Shown here: one piece after another, positions 14,971-24,029 of the stretch
Numbering within the stretch: the stretch's first letter is position 1
Layout of the letters: the number at the start of each line of letters is the position of its first letter
Notes under the pieces: model-generated
Databases searched by the model: none
Seen by the model: only the letters and a program-made list of their open reading frames with translations
Told to the model about the DNA's origin: nothing
Made by a program: the position numbers and the translations under genes
Source: Dehalogenimonas sp. W
Lineage (GTDB): Bacteria; Chloroflexota; Dehalococcoidia; Dehalococcoidales; Dehalococcoidaceae
Assembly: GCF_037094495.1 (NCBI RefSeq)
Contig: NZ_CP146612.1
Span: forward strand, 992,001-1,056,000
Length of the DNA stretch: 64,000 nt
Reading direction: 5' to 3'

Positions 14971-16500
14971 CTACATCTCCACCACGCCCCACGGCAATGC
15001 CTCATTATCATCATAACGCCGGTGGGCGTAATCTTCGGTTGACAACCCTTGCTGTTTCATCGCCCGCCGCCAGCCGGCCAGAGACATCCGGTCCATTGTC
15101 TCTATTACTGCTGCCAGGCGTTCGTCACCGCGGGACAGGGCGGCCTGAACCAGCCCCCAATCCACGTTGTCCGGTTTGACCTTGACGCCCCGGGGCGCCA
15201 GACTCCGGCTCAGCATCTCAAACCGCCGATTGATATCGGCAGCAGCGGCCATCGGTTGCCGTTCAAATGAAGTTTGAGGTTTGGGGACAAAGGCGGAAAC
15301 ATTCAGGGACAGGAGTAACCGGTATTTGTCTGCCTCAGCTTTACAGCGGAGTACCAGCGCCGCCAGATCAGCTGCGTCTTCATCCTTTTCTTCAGGCAGG
15401 CCGACCATGGCGTAGAGGGTCAGCTGCCGGATACCGGCGGCGCCGATTTTGCCGACCGCCTCAGCCACATCATCGTCGGAAAACCCTTTGCCGATGGCGC
15501 GGCGCATGTGGTCGCTTCCGGCTTCCGGGGCAATGGTCAGGCTTTTTACGCCGCCTTTTACCAGTTCGGTAATCACCTCAGTGGAAATCGGTTTGACTCT
15601 CATGGAACCCATTGACAGGCTGAAGCCCATTTCCCGTAAACATCGCAGCAGCTCCAATATCTGCGGATGTTCACTCACCACCGGGCCGACCAGCGCCACC
15701 CGGTTGCGGTACTTCAGGTTTTTTGCGGCTTCACTGAGCAACACCTCAACTGAACGCCAGCGGAAGGGGCAAAAAGCCCCGGCCACCAGACAGAAGCGGC
15801 AGGCAAAACGGCACCCCCGCTGAACTTCCAGCAGGTACATGTCGCCGAATTCAGTATCATCGGTAAATACCTGGGTGCTGACCGGGAAGCTGTCCATATC
15901 GGCCGTATAGAGCCTCTTGACCGCGTGTTTGCTGTGCCCCGGCACATATATGCCGGGCAGAGTTGCCAGTTGGGCCAGAAGTTGGTGACGCGGGGTGGTG
16001 CCACCGGTTTTTAGGGTATCCAGCAATCCCGGTAGTATCGCTTCCGCCTCACCAATGCAGACGGCATCAAAAAAGGCCGCAGTCGGGGCGGGATTGGCGG
16101 TCAGGGTGGCACCGCCGCCGATGATCAGGGGGTGGGATTCGTCCCGGTCACGGGCGTAAACCGGCAGACCGGCGGCGCGTAAAATCCGGGGAATATTAAA
16201 ATAGTCCAGTTCCCAGGATACCGAAAAAGCCAGAACGCTGAAATCGGTTAACGGGCGGCGGCTTTCAACCGACAGAGCCCCGCTGGTTGACAGTTCCTGC
16301 TCATCCCAGAAGACGCGCTCGGCCAGAAAATCCTCGCGGTTGTTAAACCACTTATAGAGGGCATGTATGCCCAGGTTAGACATGCCGAGACGGTAATTGT
16401 TCGGAAAGACGATCGCCGCCGGCACTTGGCCGCCCCAATCTTTCAGGACAGCGCCGGACTCGGCTTCAAAACGGTCTTTGAGCGCCCTATTCCAGACCAT
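14971..16500 (-). CDS. Radical SAM protein with B12-binding-like N-terminal domain
   Basis: A 509-residue radical SAM enzyme. The cluster motif is C230-x3-C234-x2-C237 (RGCRFACRFC). The first 170 residues (VFPNNYRLGMSNLGIHALYKW, IIGGGATLTANP, IGEAE) resemble the cobalamin-binding-like domain of the group of B12-binding radical SAM proteins that are often followed by a TIGR03936-like protein. IAPEAGSDHMRRAIGKG is a further radical SAM block. Reaction unknown. It converges on rdhA; its start overlaps the end of the NYN gene by 14 bases, so those two are cotranscribed. Confidence 0.85.
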   Translation of the reverse strand: MVWNRALKDRFEAESGAVLKDWGGQVPAAIVFPNNYRLGMSNLGIHALYKWFNNREDFLAERVFWDEQELSTSGALSVESRRPLTDFSVLAFSVSWELDYFNIPRILRAAGLPVYARDRDESHPLIIGGGATLTANPAPTAAFFDAVCIGEAEAILPGLLDTLKTGGTTPRHQLLAQLATLPGIYVPGHSKHAVKRLYTADMDSFPVSTQVFTDDTEFGDMYLLEVQRGCRFACRFCLVAGAFCPFRWRSVEVLLSEAAKNLKYRNRVALVGPVVSEHPQILELLRCLREMGFSLSMGSMRVKPISTEVITELVKGGVKSLTIAPEAGSDHMRRAIGKGFSDDDVAEAVGKIGAAGIRQLTLYAMVGLPEEKDEDAADLAALVLRCKAEADKYRLLLSLNVSAFVPKPQTSFERQPMAAAADINRRFEMLSRSLAPRGVKVKPDNVDWGLVQAALSRGDERLAAVIETMDRMSLAGWRRAMKQQGLSTEDYAHRRYDDNEALPWGVVEM

Positions 16501-17233
16501 CGGGGTTGCCCCGCTGGGGTAGCGGCGGAAAAGGCGGTGGTTGATTGGGAGTTGGAGATGACGGTGTTTGAGCCGGGGTAGTCGTTCCGTTGCCGTTCAC
16601 CGCTGGCGTACTTTGAGTGTTATCGTCTTTATTCACCGGGCGTTGCTGCGGCCGTGGCCGACGGGCCCGGCGGGAGCGTTGCGGACCCGGTGTTTTCCAG
16701 GTACCCCGGAGCATGTTACCATCAATGACGTGAACCACGTCGGCTACTTTCCGCAACGGTACGGAGGTGCGCTCTTCACCGAAAAGTGCGACTTCAACGT
16801 GTTTGCCGTAATCCTTGATTGCCTGCAGGGCGCCGACGAAGTCGGAATCTCCGGCCACCAGAATGCCGGTGTTGTAATTGTTCTTGAAGCAGTGGGTCAG
16901 CATGTCGGTGGCCAGCATCACGTCCACCCCTTTTTCAAAGGGCGGCGTATTGGGCCAGCCGCTTGTATAGACCAGCCTGCCTAATCTTAATTCGGTATAG
17001 GGCATCGCTTCAACACCGTCAAAGAAAACCCGCTGGTCCTTGTAGCGCTCCGGCTCCTCCCGCTGGCCGACTTCCACGTTGTAGTAATAAATGCGCACCA
17101 ACCGGCGTTTGCCGACCAGTTTGGCGCAGAACTGGGCCAGGTCAATATCCGAACGATGAAAATGGGCTTTTAGTGAATGATACATATTGGACCCGTCAAT
17201 GAAAATCATGACGCGATCATCTTGGTCGGTCAA
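16487..17233 (-). CDS. NYN-domain (LabA/PIN-like) protein with proline-rich tail
   Basis: A probable RNase-type or regulatory protein of the NYN family. A TTG start at 17233 is supported by a perfect AGGAGG seven bases upstream; the frame stays open further up but would run into the divergent gene. This gives 248 residues. The NYN acidic residues appear in FIDGSNMYHSL, GVDVMLATDML and VAGDSDFVGAL. After about residue 180 the protein is basic, then rich in Thr, Pro, Gln and Asn and looks disordered. It is the upstream partner of the radical SAM gene. Confidence 0.85.
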   Translation of the reverse strand: MTDQDDRVMIFIDGSNMYHSLKAHFHRSDIDLAQFCAKLVGKRRLVRIYYYNVEVGQREEPERYKDQRVFFDGVEAMPYTELRLGRLVYTSGWPNTPPFEKGVDVMLATDMLTHCFKNNYNTGILVAGDSDFVGALQAIKDYGKHVEVALFGEERTSVPLRKVADVVHVIDGNMLRGTWKTPGPQRSRRARRPRPQQRPVNKDDNTQSTPAVNGNGTTTPAQTPSSPTPNQPPPFPPLPQRGNPDGLE

Positions 17234-17260
17234 GGAAATACCTCCTGTGTCAATATGTTC

Positions 17261-17329
17261 ATTATAAGCCGTCAGGAAAGGAATTACTAACGCCCGTCCA
17301 TTGACACGATGACAGACGGATTGTATTAA
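17261..17329. promoter_or_regulatory. Divergent promoters between NYN and zinc-ribbon genes
   Basis: Plus strand: TTGACA at 17301-17306, spacer 17, TATTAA at 17324-17329, serving the zinc-ribbon/rnhA pair with a leader of roughly 20 bases. Minus strand: TATAAT (17261-17266) serves the NYN gene with only a weak -35 (TAGTAA, 17 bases upstream). Confidence 0.7.
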
Positions 17330-17356
17330 GCGGTCTTGAAACCGTACAATATACCC

Positions 17357-18049
17357 ATGAGCGTTCCCAGGTTGCTGTCCCAACTGCAGGAAACCGACAT
17401 TGCCCTTGCTGAACGGCGTCAGCAGGCGGCAGCGTTTAAGGCTGAATTGGCGGCCGACCCGCTGGCCGTGGAGCGTGCCGCCATCGCAGCTAAAAAGGAC
17501 GACCTGGAAAAACTGCGTCATGATCTGCGGGAGATAGCGGCGGAAGTTGATGACTTTTCGGCCCGTATCAAGCACCACGAGGATCAGCTCTACAGCGGGC
17601 GGGTCACCAGTCCCAAGGAACTATCGGCGCTGCAGAAGGACATAGATCTGTTAAAAAGCCATCGGGCACCCGGTGAGGAACAGGAACTTAGCCTGATGGA
17701 AACCATTGAAGAAACTGAAAAGGCCATTGATGACGCCGAAATCGCTTTACAGCGGCATAAAGAAGCCCTGTCGCGCCGCCGTGTTGAATTATCCGCCGGA
17801 CTGACCAAACTTGAGGCGGAGTTAGCCGGGTTGGAAAAACATCGCCAGGAATTGTCGGCGGAATTATCCCCGGCGGTCAATACTCAGTATGATCTGCTGA
17901 AGAAGCAAAAAGGCCGGGCGGTGGCCCGTCTGGAGCAGGGCGTTTGCCGGGGTTGCGGTATTGCTGTGACCACCTCCTGGATGCATCGCGCCCGCGCCGG
18001 CGAAGTAGTCGGCTGCCCATCATGTGGCCGTATTTTATTTTTGGAGTAA
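17357..18049 (+). CDS. Coiled-coil protein with C-terminal C4 zinc ribbon
   Basis: A 230-residue protein of the zinc-ribbon family that includes chlamydial CT398. Residues 5-170 form a long charged helical hairpin; the end carries CRGCG and CPSCG, a four-Cys zinc ribbon. The ATG at 17357 was chosen since the promoter lies just upstream; no clear Shine-Dalgarno is seen. It is followed five bases later by rnhA, a pairing seen in many bacteria. Function is not firmly known. Confidence 0.85.
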   Translation: MSVPRLLSQLQETDIALAERRQQAAAFKAELAADPLAVERAAIAAKKDDLEKLRHDLREIAAEVDDFSARIKHHEDQLYSGRVTSPKELSALQKDIDLLKSHRAPGEEQELSLMETIEETEKAIDDAEIALQRHKEALSRRRVELSAGLTKLEAELAGLEKHRQELSAELSPAVNTQYDLLKKQKGRAVARLEQGVCRGCGIAVTTSWMHRARAGEVVGCPSCGRILFLE

Positions 18050-18054
18050 TTCAT

Positions 18055-18462
18055 TTGACGCAACTTATTGCCAACTCCGACGGCGCCAGCCGCGGCAATC
18101 CCGGCGCAGCCGCGCTGGGGGTTATTATAAAAAATCCAGCCGGCGAGATAGTCCTGGAAGTCAGCCGTTGTCTGGGACGCCTGACTAATAATCAGGCCGA
18201 ATACGCGGCGGTTATCGTAGCGTTGGAAGAAGCGCATAAACTGGGGGCCGATGAACTCCTGCTTAAAGCTGACTCAGAACTGGTAGTTAAGCAGCTTAGC
18301 GGTCAGTACCGGGTAAAAAATGCCGGTCTGGCACCTTTATATGCCAAAGTTAAGGCTCTGGAAGTCAAATTCAAAAGCGTAAAATACCGCTATGTTCCCC
18401 GTGAGCACAACCGCGAAGCCGATGCCCTGGCCAACCGGGCGCTGGACGGCAAAATTAACTGA
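18055..18462 (+). CDS. rnhA: Ribonuclease HI family protein
   Basis: Cleaves RNA in RNA-DNA hybrids. Starts at the TTG at 18055, with GGAG eight bases upstream, giving 135 residues. The DEDD catalytic set is visible: Asp in NSDGASRGNPG, Glu in NQAEYAAV, Asp in LKADSELVVKQL and Asp in HNREADALAN. The short form lacks the basic handle of E. coli RNase HI, resembling archaeal and actinobacterial types. Cotranscribed with the zinc-ribbon gene. Confidence 0.92.
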   Translation: MTQLIANSDGASRGNPGAAALGVIIKNPAGEIVLEVSRCLGRLTNNQAEYAAVIVALEEAHKLGADELLLKADSELVVKQLSGQYRVKNAGLAPLYAKVKALEVKFKSVKYRYVPREHNREADALANRALDGKIN

Positions 18463-18501
18463 TTTCACCCCTTGACTATGATGTTAACCGTTTGGCGTAG
18501 T

Positions 18502-19149
18502 TCAACTTTCCTCGGTTAATCTGACGTAAATGGCATCGCCGATCTCCCGGTCGGTGGCGAACTGGCTGTTGCCGGCCTGAAATACATAAGACGGGAAGGT
18601 CTGGATAAGTTTAACCGGTGCACCGGGCAGTATGCCCATGGCCATCAGCTTTTGCAGCTTACCGGCCTCCGGCGCGTACAAGTAGGCCACCTTCCCCTTT
18701 TGCCCGGGTTTCAGTTCCGACAGCGGCGAAACCAGTTTGTGCGGTTTGGTGGAAGCCTGTTCACAGCATTTACCGGGTGGAATCGGTTTATTGTGCGGAC
18801 AAACCTTGGGGTGTCCCAGCAGAACGCAGATGTTTTCGTCCAGCCCCTTGTCCAGTAGATGTTCAAATTTACAGGCCTTGTCATGCATCACCCGGTCACG
18901 CGTCCCCAGAACGTCATAAAGCAGTCTTTCCGCCAGACGGTGACGCCTGACTACGCTGCGCGCTTCCGGAAGACCTTTTTCGGTCAGCGACAGGCTGCCG
19001 TCACCGGCGCTGACGACCAACCCGTGTTCAATCAGCTGGGCCAGTGTCTGCCGACCGCGGAATTCGTCAGCACCGATACTGGTCTTTTCTTCCAGGGTCT
19101 TTATCCAGAGCGCTTCCAGTATTTCTTCGCCATGCTCATCAATATTCAC
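18502..19149 (-). CDS. DtxR/MntR-type metal regulator fused to an FeoA domain
   Basis: A 215-residue metal-sensing repressor. The N-terminal winged helix (about 1-60) and dimerisation/metal domain follow DtxR (RHRLAERLLYDVLG, HPKVCPHNKPIP). From about residue 140 an FeoA/SH3-like domain follows (LSELKPGQKGKVAYLY ... LMAMGILPGAPVKLIQTFPS). The helix-turn-helix stretch IGADEFRGRQTLAQLIEHGL is shorter than usual. It is the last gene of the fur-feoB operon and overlaps the small Cys-rich gene by 4 bases. A role in iron-dependent control of uptake is inferred; a FeoA-like role for FeoB through its C-terminal domain is also possible. Confidence 0.85.
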   Translation of the reverse strand: MNIDEHGEEILEALWIKTLEEKTSIGADEFRGRQTLAQLIEHGLVVSAGDGSLSLTEKGLPEARSVVRRHRLAERLLYDVLGTRDRVMHDKACKFEHLLDKGLDENICVLLGHPKVCPHNKPIPPGKCCEQASTKPHKLVSPLSELKPGQKGKVAYLYAPEAGKLQKLMAMGILPGAPVKLIQTFPSYVFQAGNSQFATDREIGDAIYVRLTEES

Positions 19150-19340
19150 GGTTTTCTCCTCAGTTTCCTTATCGTTGAAATCAGCCGGGACTCAGCCGGT
19201 GTTTCATAGGCGCAGTTAGGACAGCGTACCAGCCGGCAATTTTTACCAACCGGACAGGAACCGCAAAAAGCAGTTCCGGCGGCGGCGTCAAATTCGTGGC
19301 CGCAGTAGGGGCACTTCATGGTTTCATTGTTTGTGGTCAC
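19146..19340 (-). CDS. Small Cys-rich zinc-ribbon-like protein in the feo operon
   Basis: A 64-residue protein with eight Cys: CPYCGHEF, FCGSCPVGKNC and RCPNCAYE. Start is a GTG overlapping the feoB stop (GTGA); a second in-frame ATG lies seven codons in. It overlaps the DtxR-FeoA gene at its 3' end. The position between feoB and a FeoA domain protein suggests a small helper of the ferrous iron transporter, as FeoC is elsewhere, but it lacks a recognisable FeoC fold. Confidence 0.8.
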   Translation of the reverse strand: MTTNNETMKCPYCGHEFDAAAGTAFCGSCPVGKNCRLVRCPNCAYETPAESRLISTIRKLRRKP

Positions 19341-21325
19341 AGATTAACCCCCAGCAATTTTAAAGTCCGGTCAAGCACCAGGCCGACCAGGAAGGCGAAG
19401 GGGAAGATAAATCCGGCGATAGCCAGGGCTGTTTTCCAGCCACGCTCCTTAATCATGACCATGAATTGGGCGATACAGGGTACGAAGAGCGTCATCACCA
19501 CCGCTGAAACCAGCAGCCCGTTACCAAACAGAATACCTTCGGTGGCCAGGTCATACAATCCGGCAGCGCCGAAGTCACGGCGGAAAAAGCCGATAATAAA
19601 GGCCACCGCCGCCTCAGCCGGGATGCCGACGAATTCAATGACTGGTTTGAGTGCGTTGATCAGTATATCCAGCAGTCCGACCGCGTCGCCGGCCCACAAT
19701 ACCACGCTGGCCAGCAGGAAGAAGGGTATGACTTCCATTAAATACCATTCCAGCCGGGCATAGGTCTTGGTCAGCACGTTGGCTAAACGCGGCAGGCGCA
19801 ACGGGGGGATTTCCATGTAAAAACTGGCGCGTTCTCCGGAAATCAAACGGGAAGCCAGGTAGCCAACCAGCAGGAAAACCAGCAGCACCACTCCCAGCCA
19901 GGTTAGAATCATGCCGGTTGAGACCGACAAGATACCGAAGATAACACCCAGCTGAGCAGAGCAGGGAATCGCCAGTGCCAGCAGCAGGGTGGTGATGACG
20001 CGCTCTCGTTTGGTCTCCTGGGTTCGGGTGACGATGGTGGCCATGGTGTCGCAGCCCAGCCCCAGGACGATGGGGATCACCGCGCGGCCGTTCAAGCCGA
20101 TGAACTTGAATAACCGGTCTACCAGCATGGCCAACCGGGGCAGGTAACCGGAATCCTCAATTATGGAAAAGATGATAAAGAAGGTGCTTACAATCGGCAG
20201 GATTATACCGATGGCATAAGTGAGGCCCAGGGTGATGACGCCGTAATCGCCGATAAACAAGTCGGCGATAATTTTTACCGGAATCAGATTGCCTAAAACA
20301 TCCTGAAGCCAGGGGTTGATATACTGGCCGAAAACGACTTCCTCCAGCCAGCCGACCAGCGTGCCGGCACCGAAGACGCCGACGAAGAAATACATCACCA
20401 TCAGCACCGCTGCCAGGATGAGACTCCCGGACAGGGGGTGCATCATGGCGCGGGACAGCTTTTCCCGGAAAGGCGGCTTGTCGTCCGCCCGCTGGGTCAT
20501 GACCTTTCGGACCATTTGCTGGGCTGCCCGCTGCTGGCTGACCGCCAACAGATACGCCGGGGTCTGGTTTATTGAGGCACGGACTTCGCTGATGATTTTC
20601 TCAATGGCTTTGATATCAGCTCCGTCATCAGTGAGTAATTGAAGTATCTGGGTATCGTCCCGAAGCAACAGCAAGGCGATGGCGCGGGGCGACAATTTGC
20701 GGACCGCCGGTTGATTTTTAACCAACGGCAGGAGCGCAGCCACGGCCTGTTCAATAGTGTTATCGTAAAATACCGGCAGATTCAGGCAGACCGGCTGGTA
20801 GTTAAGGACAGCCTGCTTCAGTTCATTGATGCCGCGGCCCAGATTAGCCGCGGTTTTCTGCACCGGCACTCCAAGTTCAATGGACAGCAGGTCGGTATCA
20901 ATATCAATTCCCAGGGCTTGCGTCTCGTCCATCATGTTCAGCACCAGGATTACCGGGAGCCCCGCTTCAATCAGCTGGTAGGTGATGGGCAGCATCCGCT
21001 CCAGGTTTTTGGCATCCACCACATGAAGCACCACATCCGGTTTCTCCTGTAACAGGATTGCCCGGGCGACCCTTTCCTCCTCGGTGATGGAATGCAGGGA
21101 GTACATGCCGGGGGTATCAACGACTTCCACGTGATGGCCGTTAAAACTGGTCCGACCGCGAAAGACATCCACCGTAGTTCCGGGGTAATTGGAAATGACT
21201 ACCCGGCGACCCGTCAGACTGTGAAAGACAGAACTTTTTCCGACATTGGGGCTGCCTACCAGGGCGACCTTAAGGGTGCCGGCGGCAGCCGCTGGTTCAG
21301 ATGATGGATTGTGGCAAGTGGACAT
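19337..21325 (-). CDS. feoB: Ferrous iron transporter FeoB
   Basis: Main Fe(II) uptake permease, inner membrane. The 662-residue protein has a cytosolic G domain at the N terminus (P-loop GSPNVGKSS, DTPGMYSL, NMMDE), a helical spacer and a transmembrane half with two gate repeats (GLGCDTMATIVTRT and FFRRDFGAAGLYDL). It starts three bases after the fur stop. Supplies iron for the many Fe-S proteins of organohalide respiration. Confidence 0.96.
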   Translation of the reverse strand: MSTCHNPSSEPAAAAGTLKVALVGSPNVGKSSVFHSLTGRRVVISNYPGTTVDVFRGRTSFNGHHVEVVDTPGMYSLHSITEEERVARAILLQEKPDVVLHVVDAKNLERMLPITYQLIEAGLPVILVLNMMDETQALGIDIDTDLLSIELGVPVQKTAANLGRGINELKQAVLNYQPVCLNLPVFYDNTIEQAVAALLPLVKNQPAVRKLSPRAIALLLLRDDTQILQLLTDDGADIKAIEKIISEVRASINQTPAYLLAVSQQRAAQQMVRKVMTQRADDKPPFREKLSRAMMHPLSGSLILAAVLMVMYFFVGVFGAGTLVGWLEEVVFGQYINPWLQDVLGNLIPVKIIADLFIGDYGVITLGLTYAIGIILPIVSTFFIIFSIIEDSGYLPRLAMLVDRLFKFIGLNGRAVIPIVLGLGCDTMATIVTRTQETKRERVITTLLLALAIPCSAQLGVIFGILSVSTGMILTWLGVVLLVFLLVGYLASRLISGERASFYMEIPPLRLPRLANVLTKTYARLEWYLMEVIPFFLLASVVLWAGDAVGLLDILINALKPVIEFVGIPAEAAVAFIIGFFRRDFGAAGLYDLATEGILFGNGLLVSAVVMTLFVPCIAQFMVMIKERGWKTALAIAGFIFPFAFLVGLVLDRTLKLLGVNL

Positions 21326-21328
21326 GGA

Positions 21329-21736
21329 TTATGCTTTCTGCCGGCACTCCGGGCAGAGCCCGGAGAGGTTTATTTCGCAATTTTTGATCTCAAAGCCGTT
21401 TGCCGCGGGGATACGGGCAGTGATTATATCGGCGACCGGCAGGCTGAACTCAATAACCTTGCCGCATCCGGAGCAAATCAGGTGATGGTGCTCATCCCGG
21501 CGGGAAATCTCGTAGTGGTGATGGTTCTCGTCCAGGTGGCGCTCCTCTATCAGCCCGTTTTCCTTGAATTTTTGCAGTACCCGATAAACGGTTGACAGCG
21601 ACAGCCGGGGCAATTGCTTTCTGGCGCGCTGATGAATTTCGTCGGCATCAAGATGCCCGCCGCCCCGACGGATGATCTCCAGGATTACCGCCCGTTGTCC
21701 GGTACTTTTCAGTTCGGTGTTACCCAGCGGGGTCAT
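21329..21736 (-). CDS. fur: Fur-family transcriptional regulator
   Basis: Metal-dependent repressor at the head of the feo operon. The ATG at 21736 has GGAGG five bases before it. The winged helix runs to about residue 85 (STGQRAVILEII, LSLSTVYRVLQKFKENGLI), followed by the metal-site stretch NHHHYEISRRDEHHHLICSGCG; a second CxxC (CPEC) closes the protein, giving the structural zinc site. It could equally be a Zur or PerR by sequence, but the operon with feoB and a Fur-box-like site argue for iron. Confidence 0.92.
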   Translation of the reverse strand: MTPLGNTELKSTGQRAVILEIIRRGGGHLDADEIHQRARKQLPRLSLSTVYRVLQKFKENGLIEERHLDENHHHYEISRRDEHHHLICSGCGKVIEFSLPVADIITARIPAANGFEIKNCEINLSGLCPECRQKA

Positions 21737-21765
21737 ACTGCCTCCATGTCTTCGGGAATTGAAAA

Positions 21766-21817
21766 GCAAATGCTAATCATTTGCAATAAGTATATCAGCA
21801 GCATCCCGCGGGGTCAA
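21766..21817 (-). promoter_or_regulatory. fur-feoB promoter with Fur-box-like palindrome
   Basis: On the minus strand TTGACC (21812-21817), spacer 17, TATACT (21789-21794). Just downstream lies a perfect inverted repeat GCAAATG-N5-CATTTGC (21766-21784), 19 bp like a Fur box, covering the expected transcription start. Autoregulation by Fur is the simplest reading. Confidence 0.75.
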
Positions 21818-21958
21818 ATGCCGTCTGGGATTTAAAAGAGAACCATGGCAAAAACAGCCGAAGCTTTGGTTCAGCAGTATGTTTTACGCGCTACTAATCG
21901 GCCGGACTGGCATCTTCGTGGCTGCCACTCCTTGTGCTCGGGACTGAACGGTGGGCAG

Positions 21959-22693
21959 CTAAATACCGCCGCCTTCATCAAACTCACCGTCTTCAAACTC
22001 CCGTTCAATCTCCCGGCGTTTTTCCTTGAGGTCGTCAACCGGTGCAATGATGCCGCCCAATTCTTCCAGTGCCGCGCAGCGTTTCTCAATCTTGGCCTGT
22101 TCGGCCATGATATAGCGTACGGCCTCGGCTACCGGGTCCGGCAGTCTGCCGTGTTCAAGGTCCGTGACCGTTTGGGGTTTGTGCTCATCCACCACTCGTC
22201 CCGGGATGCCGACCACCGTCGCCCCCGCCGGTACGTTTTTTACCACCACCGACCCGGCGCCGACGCGGGCGCCTTCGCCGATGAGAATATTGCCCAGGAC
22301 CGTGGCGTTGGAGCCGACCACCACATTATTGCCGATAGTGGGGTGCCGCTTGCCTTTGGAGAGTGAAGTGCCGCCCAGCACCACGCCCTTATACAGGAGG
22401 ACATCGTCGCCGATTTCGGCCGTTTCACCGATAACCACGCCCATGCCGTGGTCAATAAAAAAACGGCGGCCAATGGTGGCGCCGGGGTGAATCTCAATTC
22501 CGGTCAGAAAGCGGGCGATATGAGACAACAGACGCCCCAGGAAATGCCATCTGACCTTCCAGAACCAGTGACTGAGCCGGTAGCCCCACAATGCATGGAG
22601 ACCGGGATAGGTAAAGATAACCTCCCAGAAGCCCCGGGCGGCCGGGTCTTTGGCATAGACGTTGCGGATATCTTCCCGTATGGTATTAAACAT
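21959..22693 (-). CDS. cysE: Serine O-acetyltransferase
   Basis: Makes O-acetylserine for cysteine synthesis. The 244-residue protein has a helical N-terminal domain ([17 protein letters not shown] ... [13 protein letters not shown]) and a left-handed beta-helix of hexapeptide repeats with [18 protein letters not shown], the serine acetyltransferase signature. The last 60 residues are acidic and extend beyond the usual core. The 222 bases between it and the fur start hold the Fur promoter and otherwise nothing I recognise. Confidence 0.95.
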   Translation of the reverse strand: MFNTIREDIRNVYAKDPAARGFWEVIFTYPGLHALWGYRLSHWFWKVRWHFLGRLLSHIARFLTGIEIHPGATIGRRFFIDHGMGVVIGETAEIGDDVLLYKGVVLGGTSLSKGKRHPTIGNNVVVGSNATVLGNILIGEGARVGAGSVVVKNVPAGATVVGIPGRVVDEHKPQTVTDLEHGRLPDPVAEAVRYIMAEQAKIEKRCAALEELGGIIAPVDDLKEKRREIEREFEDGEFDEGGGI

Positions 22694-22735
22694 GGTTTTA
22701 TTCTGGTTATTATACGCCTGACGCAGCCGGATTTA

Positions 22736-23080
22736 CTATGACGCCGCGTCGTTCTCCGGCCCGACCGATTCATCCAGCCATTTCAGGTATTCCCCGCTGC
22801 CGCCGATTACCGGCAGTGCGATAATCTCCGGAGTCTGGTAGGAATGAACTTCCTTGACCGTTTCAATCAGGTCAGCCAGCAAAGCTGAAGTGCTCTTGAC
22901 GATGAGCAGGTTTTCGGTCTCGTCGGTCACCTGTTCCTGCCATCGGAAAATGGAACTGACGCCGTTGATGATATTGACACAGGCGGCTTTGCGCTGTTCC
23001 AGCAGAACCCGGGCAATCAGCCGGGCTTCTTCCGTATCGGCGGCGGTGATGAACACCACGACGTGCCGGCAATTATCCAT
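22736..23080 (-). CDS. cutA: CutA1-type divalent cation tolerance protein
   Basis: Small trimeric PII-like protein. An ATG at 23080 with GGGAGGG before it gives 114 residues, the family size. Signatures are VFITAADTEEARLIARVLLEQRKAACVNI at the start and EVHSYQTPEIIALPV near the end. It lies between nadA and cysE on the same strand. Cation tolerance is the historical role; the real function of most CutA1 proteins is uncertain. Confidence 0.93.
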   Translation of the reverse strand: MDNCRHVVVFITAADTEEARLIARVLLEQRKAACVNIINGVSSIFRWQEQVTDETENLLIVKSTSALLADLIETVKEVHSYQTPEIIALPVIGGSGEYLKWLDESVGPENDAAS

Positions 23081-23114
23081 AATGGCCCTCCCTGGGTTCG
23101 GACCGGAGGCGATG

Positions 23115-24029
23115 TCAGGCTTTGATCGCCAGCATCCGCTCAATGGTGAGTCTTGCTCGGTCCGCTATTTCTTCCGTCACGGATACTGCGTGACTTTCTG
23201 TTTCCAAAGCGGTCAGTATCTTATCCAGAGTGATGAGTTTCATGTTGGGGCAGACGGCCTGCTCCGAAACCGGGTAAAAGCGCTTGCCTGGGTTTTCCTT
23301 GCGGAGCCGGTGAATAATGCCCATTTCGGTGCCGACGATAAGTTCGCTGATTTCCGGGCGTTGGGCAAAGCGGATCATGCCGCCGGTGGAGAGTACCTCA
23401 TCAGCTACCGCGGTTACCTCCGGACGGCATTCCGGATGGACAACCGCCGGGGCGTTCGGGTGCTCGGACTTGAGTTCCAGGATATGTTCCGGCAGTATCC
23501 GGGCGTGGGTGGGGCAGTAACCGGGCCAAAAATGGATATGCTTGCCGGTTTGCTGTTGCACATAGTATCCCAGATACTGATCCGGCACGAAGATAATCTC
23601 GTCGTCCGGCAGGCTGCTGACGACTTTGACGGCGTTGGCGGAGGTGCAGCAGATGTCGCTTTCCGCCTTGACTTCGGCGGTGGAATTGACATAACAAACA
23701 ACCGGACGGCCCGGCAACTCGTCTTTCATACGGCGCAATCCGGCCGCGTCAATCATATCGGCCATGGGGCAGCCGGCGTGGCTGTCCGGTAGTATTACCT
23801 TACTGCCGGGGGCGATGATGGCGGCCGTTTCCGCCATGAAATGAACTCCGCAGAATACGATGAGTTTGGCGCCGGTGGCGGCTGCTTTCTGCGCCAGTTC
23901 CAGGGAGTCGCCGACAAAATCGCCGATGTCCTGGACTTCGCCCAACTGGTAGTTGTGCACCAGAATGACGGCATTTTTTTCTTTTTTCAGCGCGTTGATT
24001 CGGGCGGTAATGTCAGTATTATTCTGCAT
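23115..24029 (-). CDS. nadA: Quinolinate synthase
   Basis: [4Fe-4S] enzyme condensing iminoaspartate with dihydroxyacetone phosphate in NAD synthesis. The ATG at 24029, after AAAGGA, gives 304 residues. Three cluster Cys are seen at residues 87 (SHAGCPMAD), 172 (PGYCPTHA) and 260 (AVCPNMK), with the spacing known for the Thermotoga-type enzyme. It overlaps the fdhD end by 11 bases and is cotranscribed with it. nadB and nadC are not in the window. Confidence 0.95.
   Translation of the reverse strand: MQNNTDITARINALKKEKNAVILVHNYQLGEVQDIGDFVGDSLELAQKAAATGAKLIVFCGVHFMAETAAIIAPGSKVILPDSHAGCPMADMIDAAGLRRMKDELPGRPVVCYVNSTAEVKAESDICCTSANAVKVVSSLPDDEIIFVPDQYLGYYVQQQTGKHIHFWPGYCPTHARILPEHILELKSEHPNAPAVVHPECRPEVTAVADEVLSTGGMIRFAQRPEISELIVGTEMGIIHRLRKENPGKRFYPVSEQAVCPNMKLITLDKILTALETESHAVSVTEEIADRARLTIERMLAIKA

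Noticed and set aside
14971-16500. Radical SAM gene as part of the rdh operon or a cobamide-handling gene
   Set aside because: It is convergent with rdhA and separated by a terminator; its link is to the NYN gene upstream.
17234-17578. Longer NYN protein start
   Set aside because: It would overlap the divergent zinc-ribbon gene and its promoter; the TTG at 17233 has a perfect AGGAGG.
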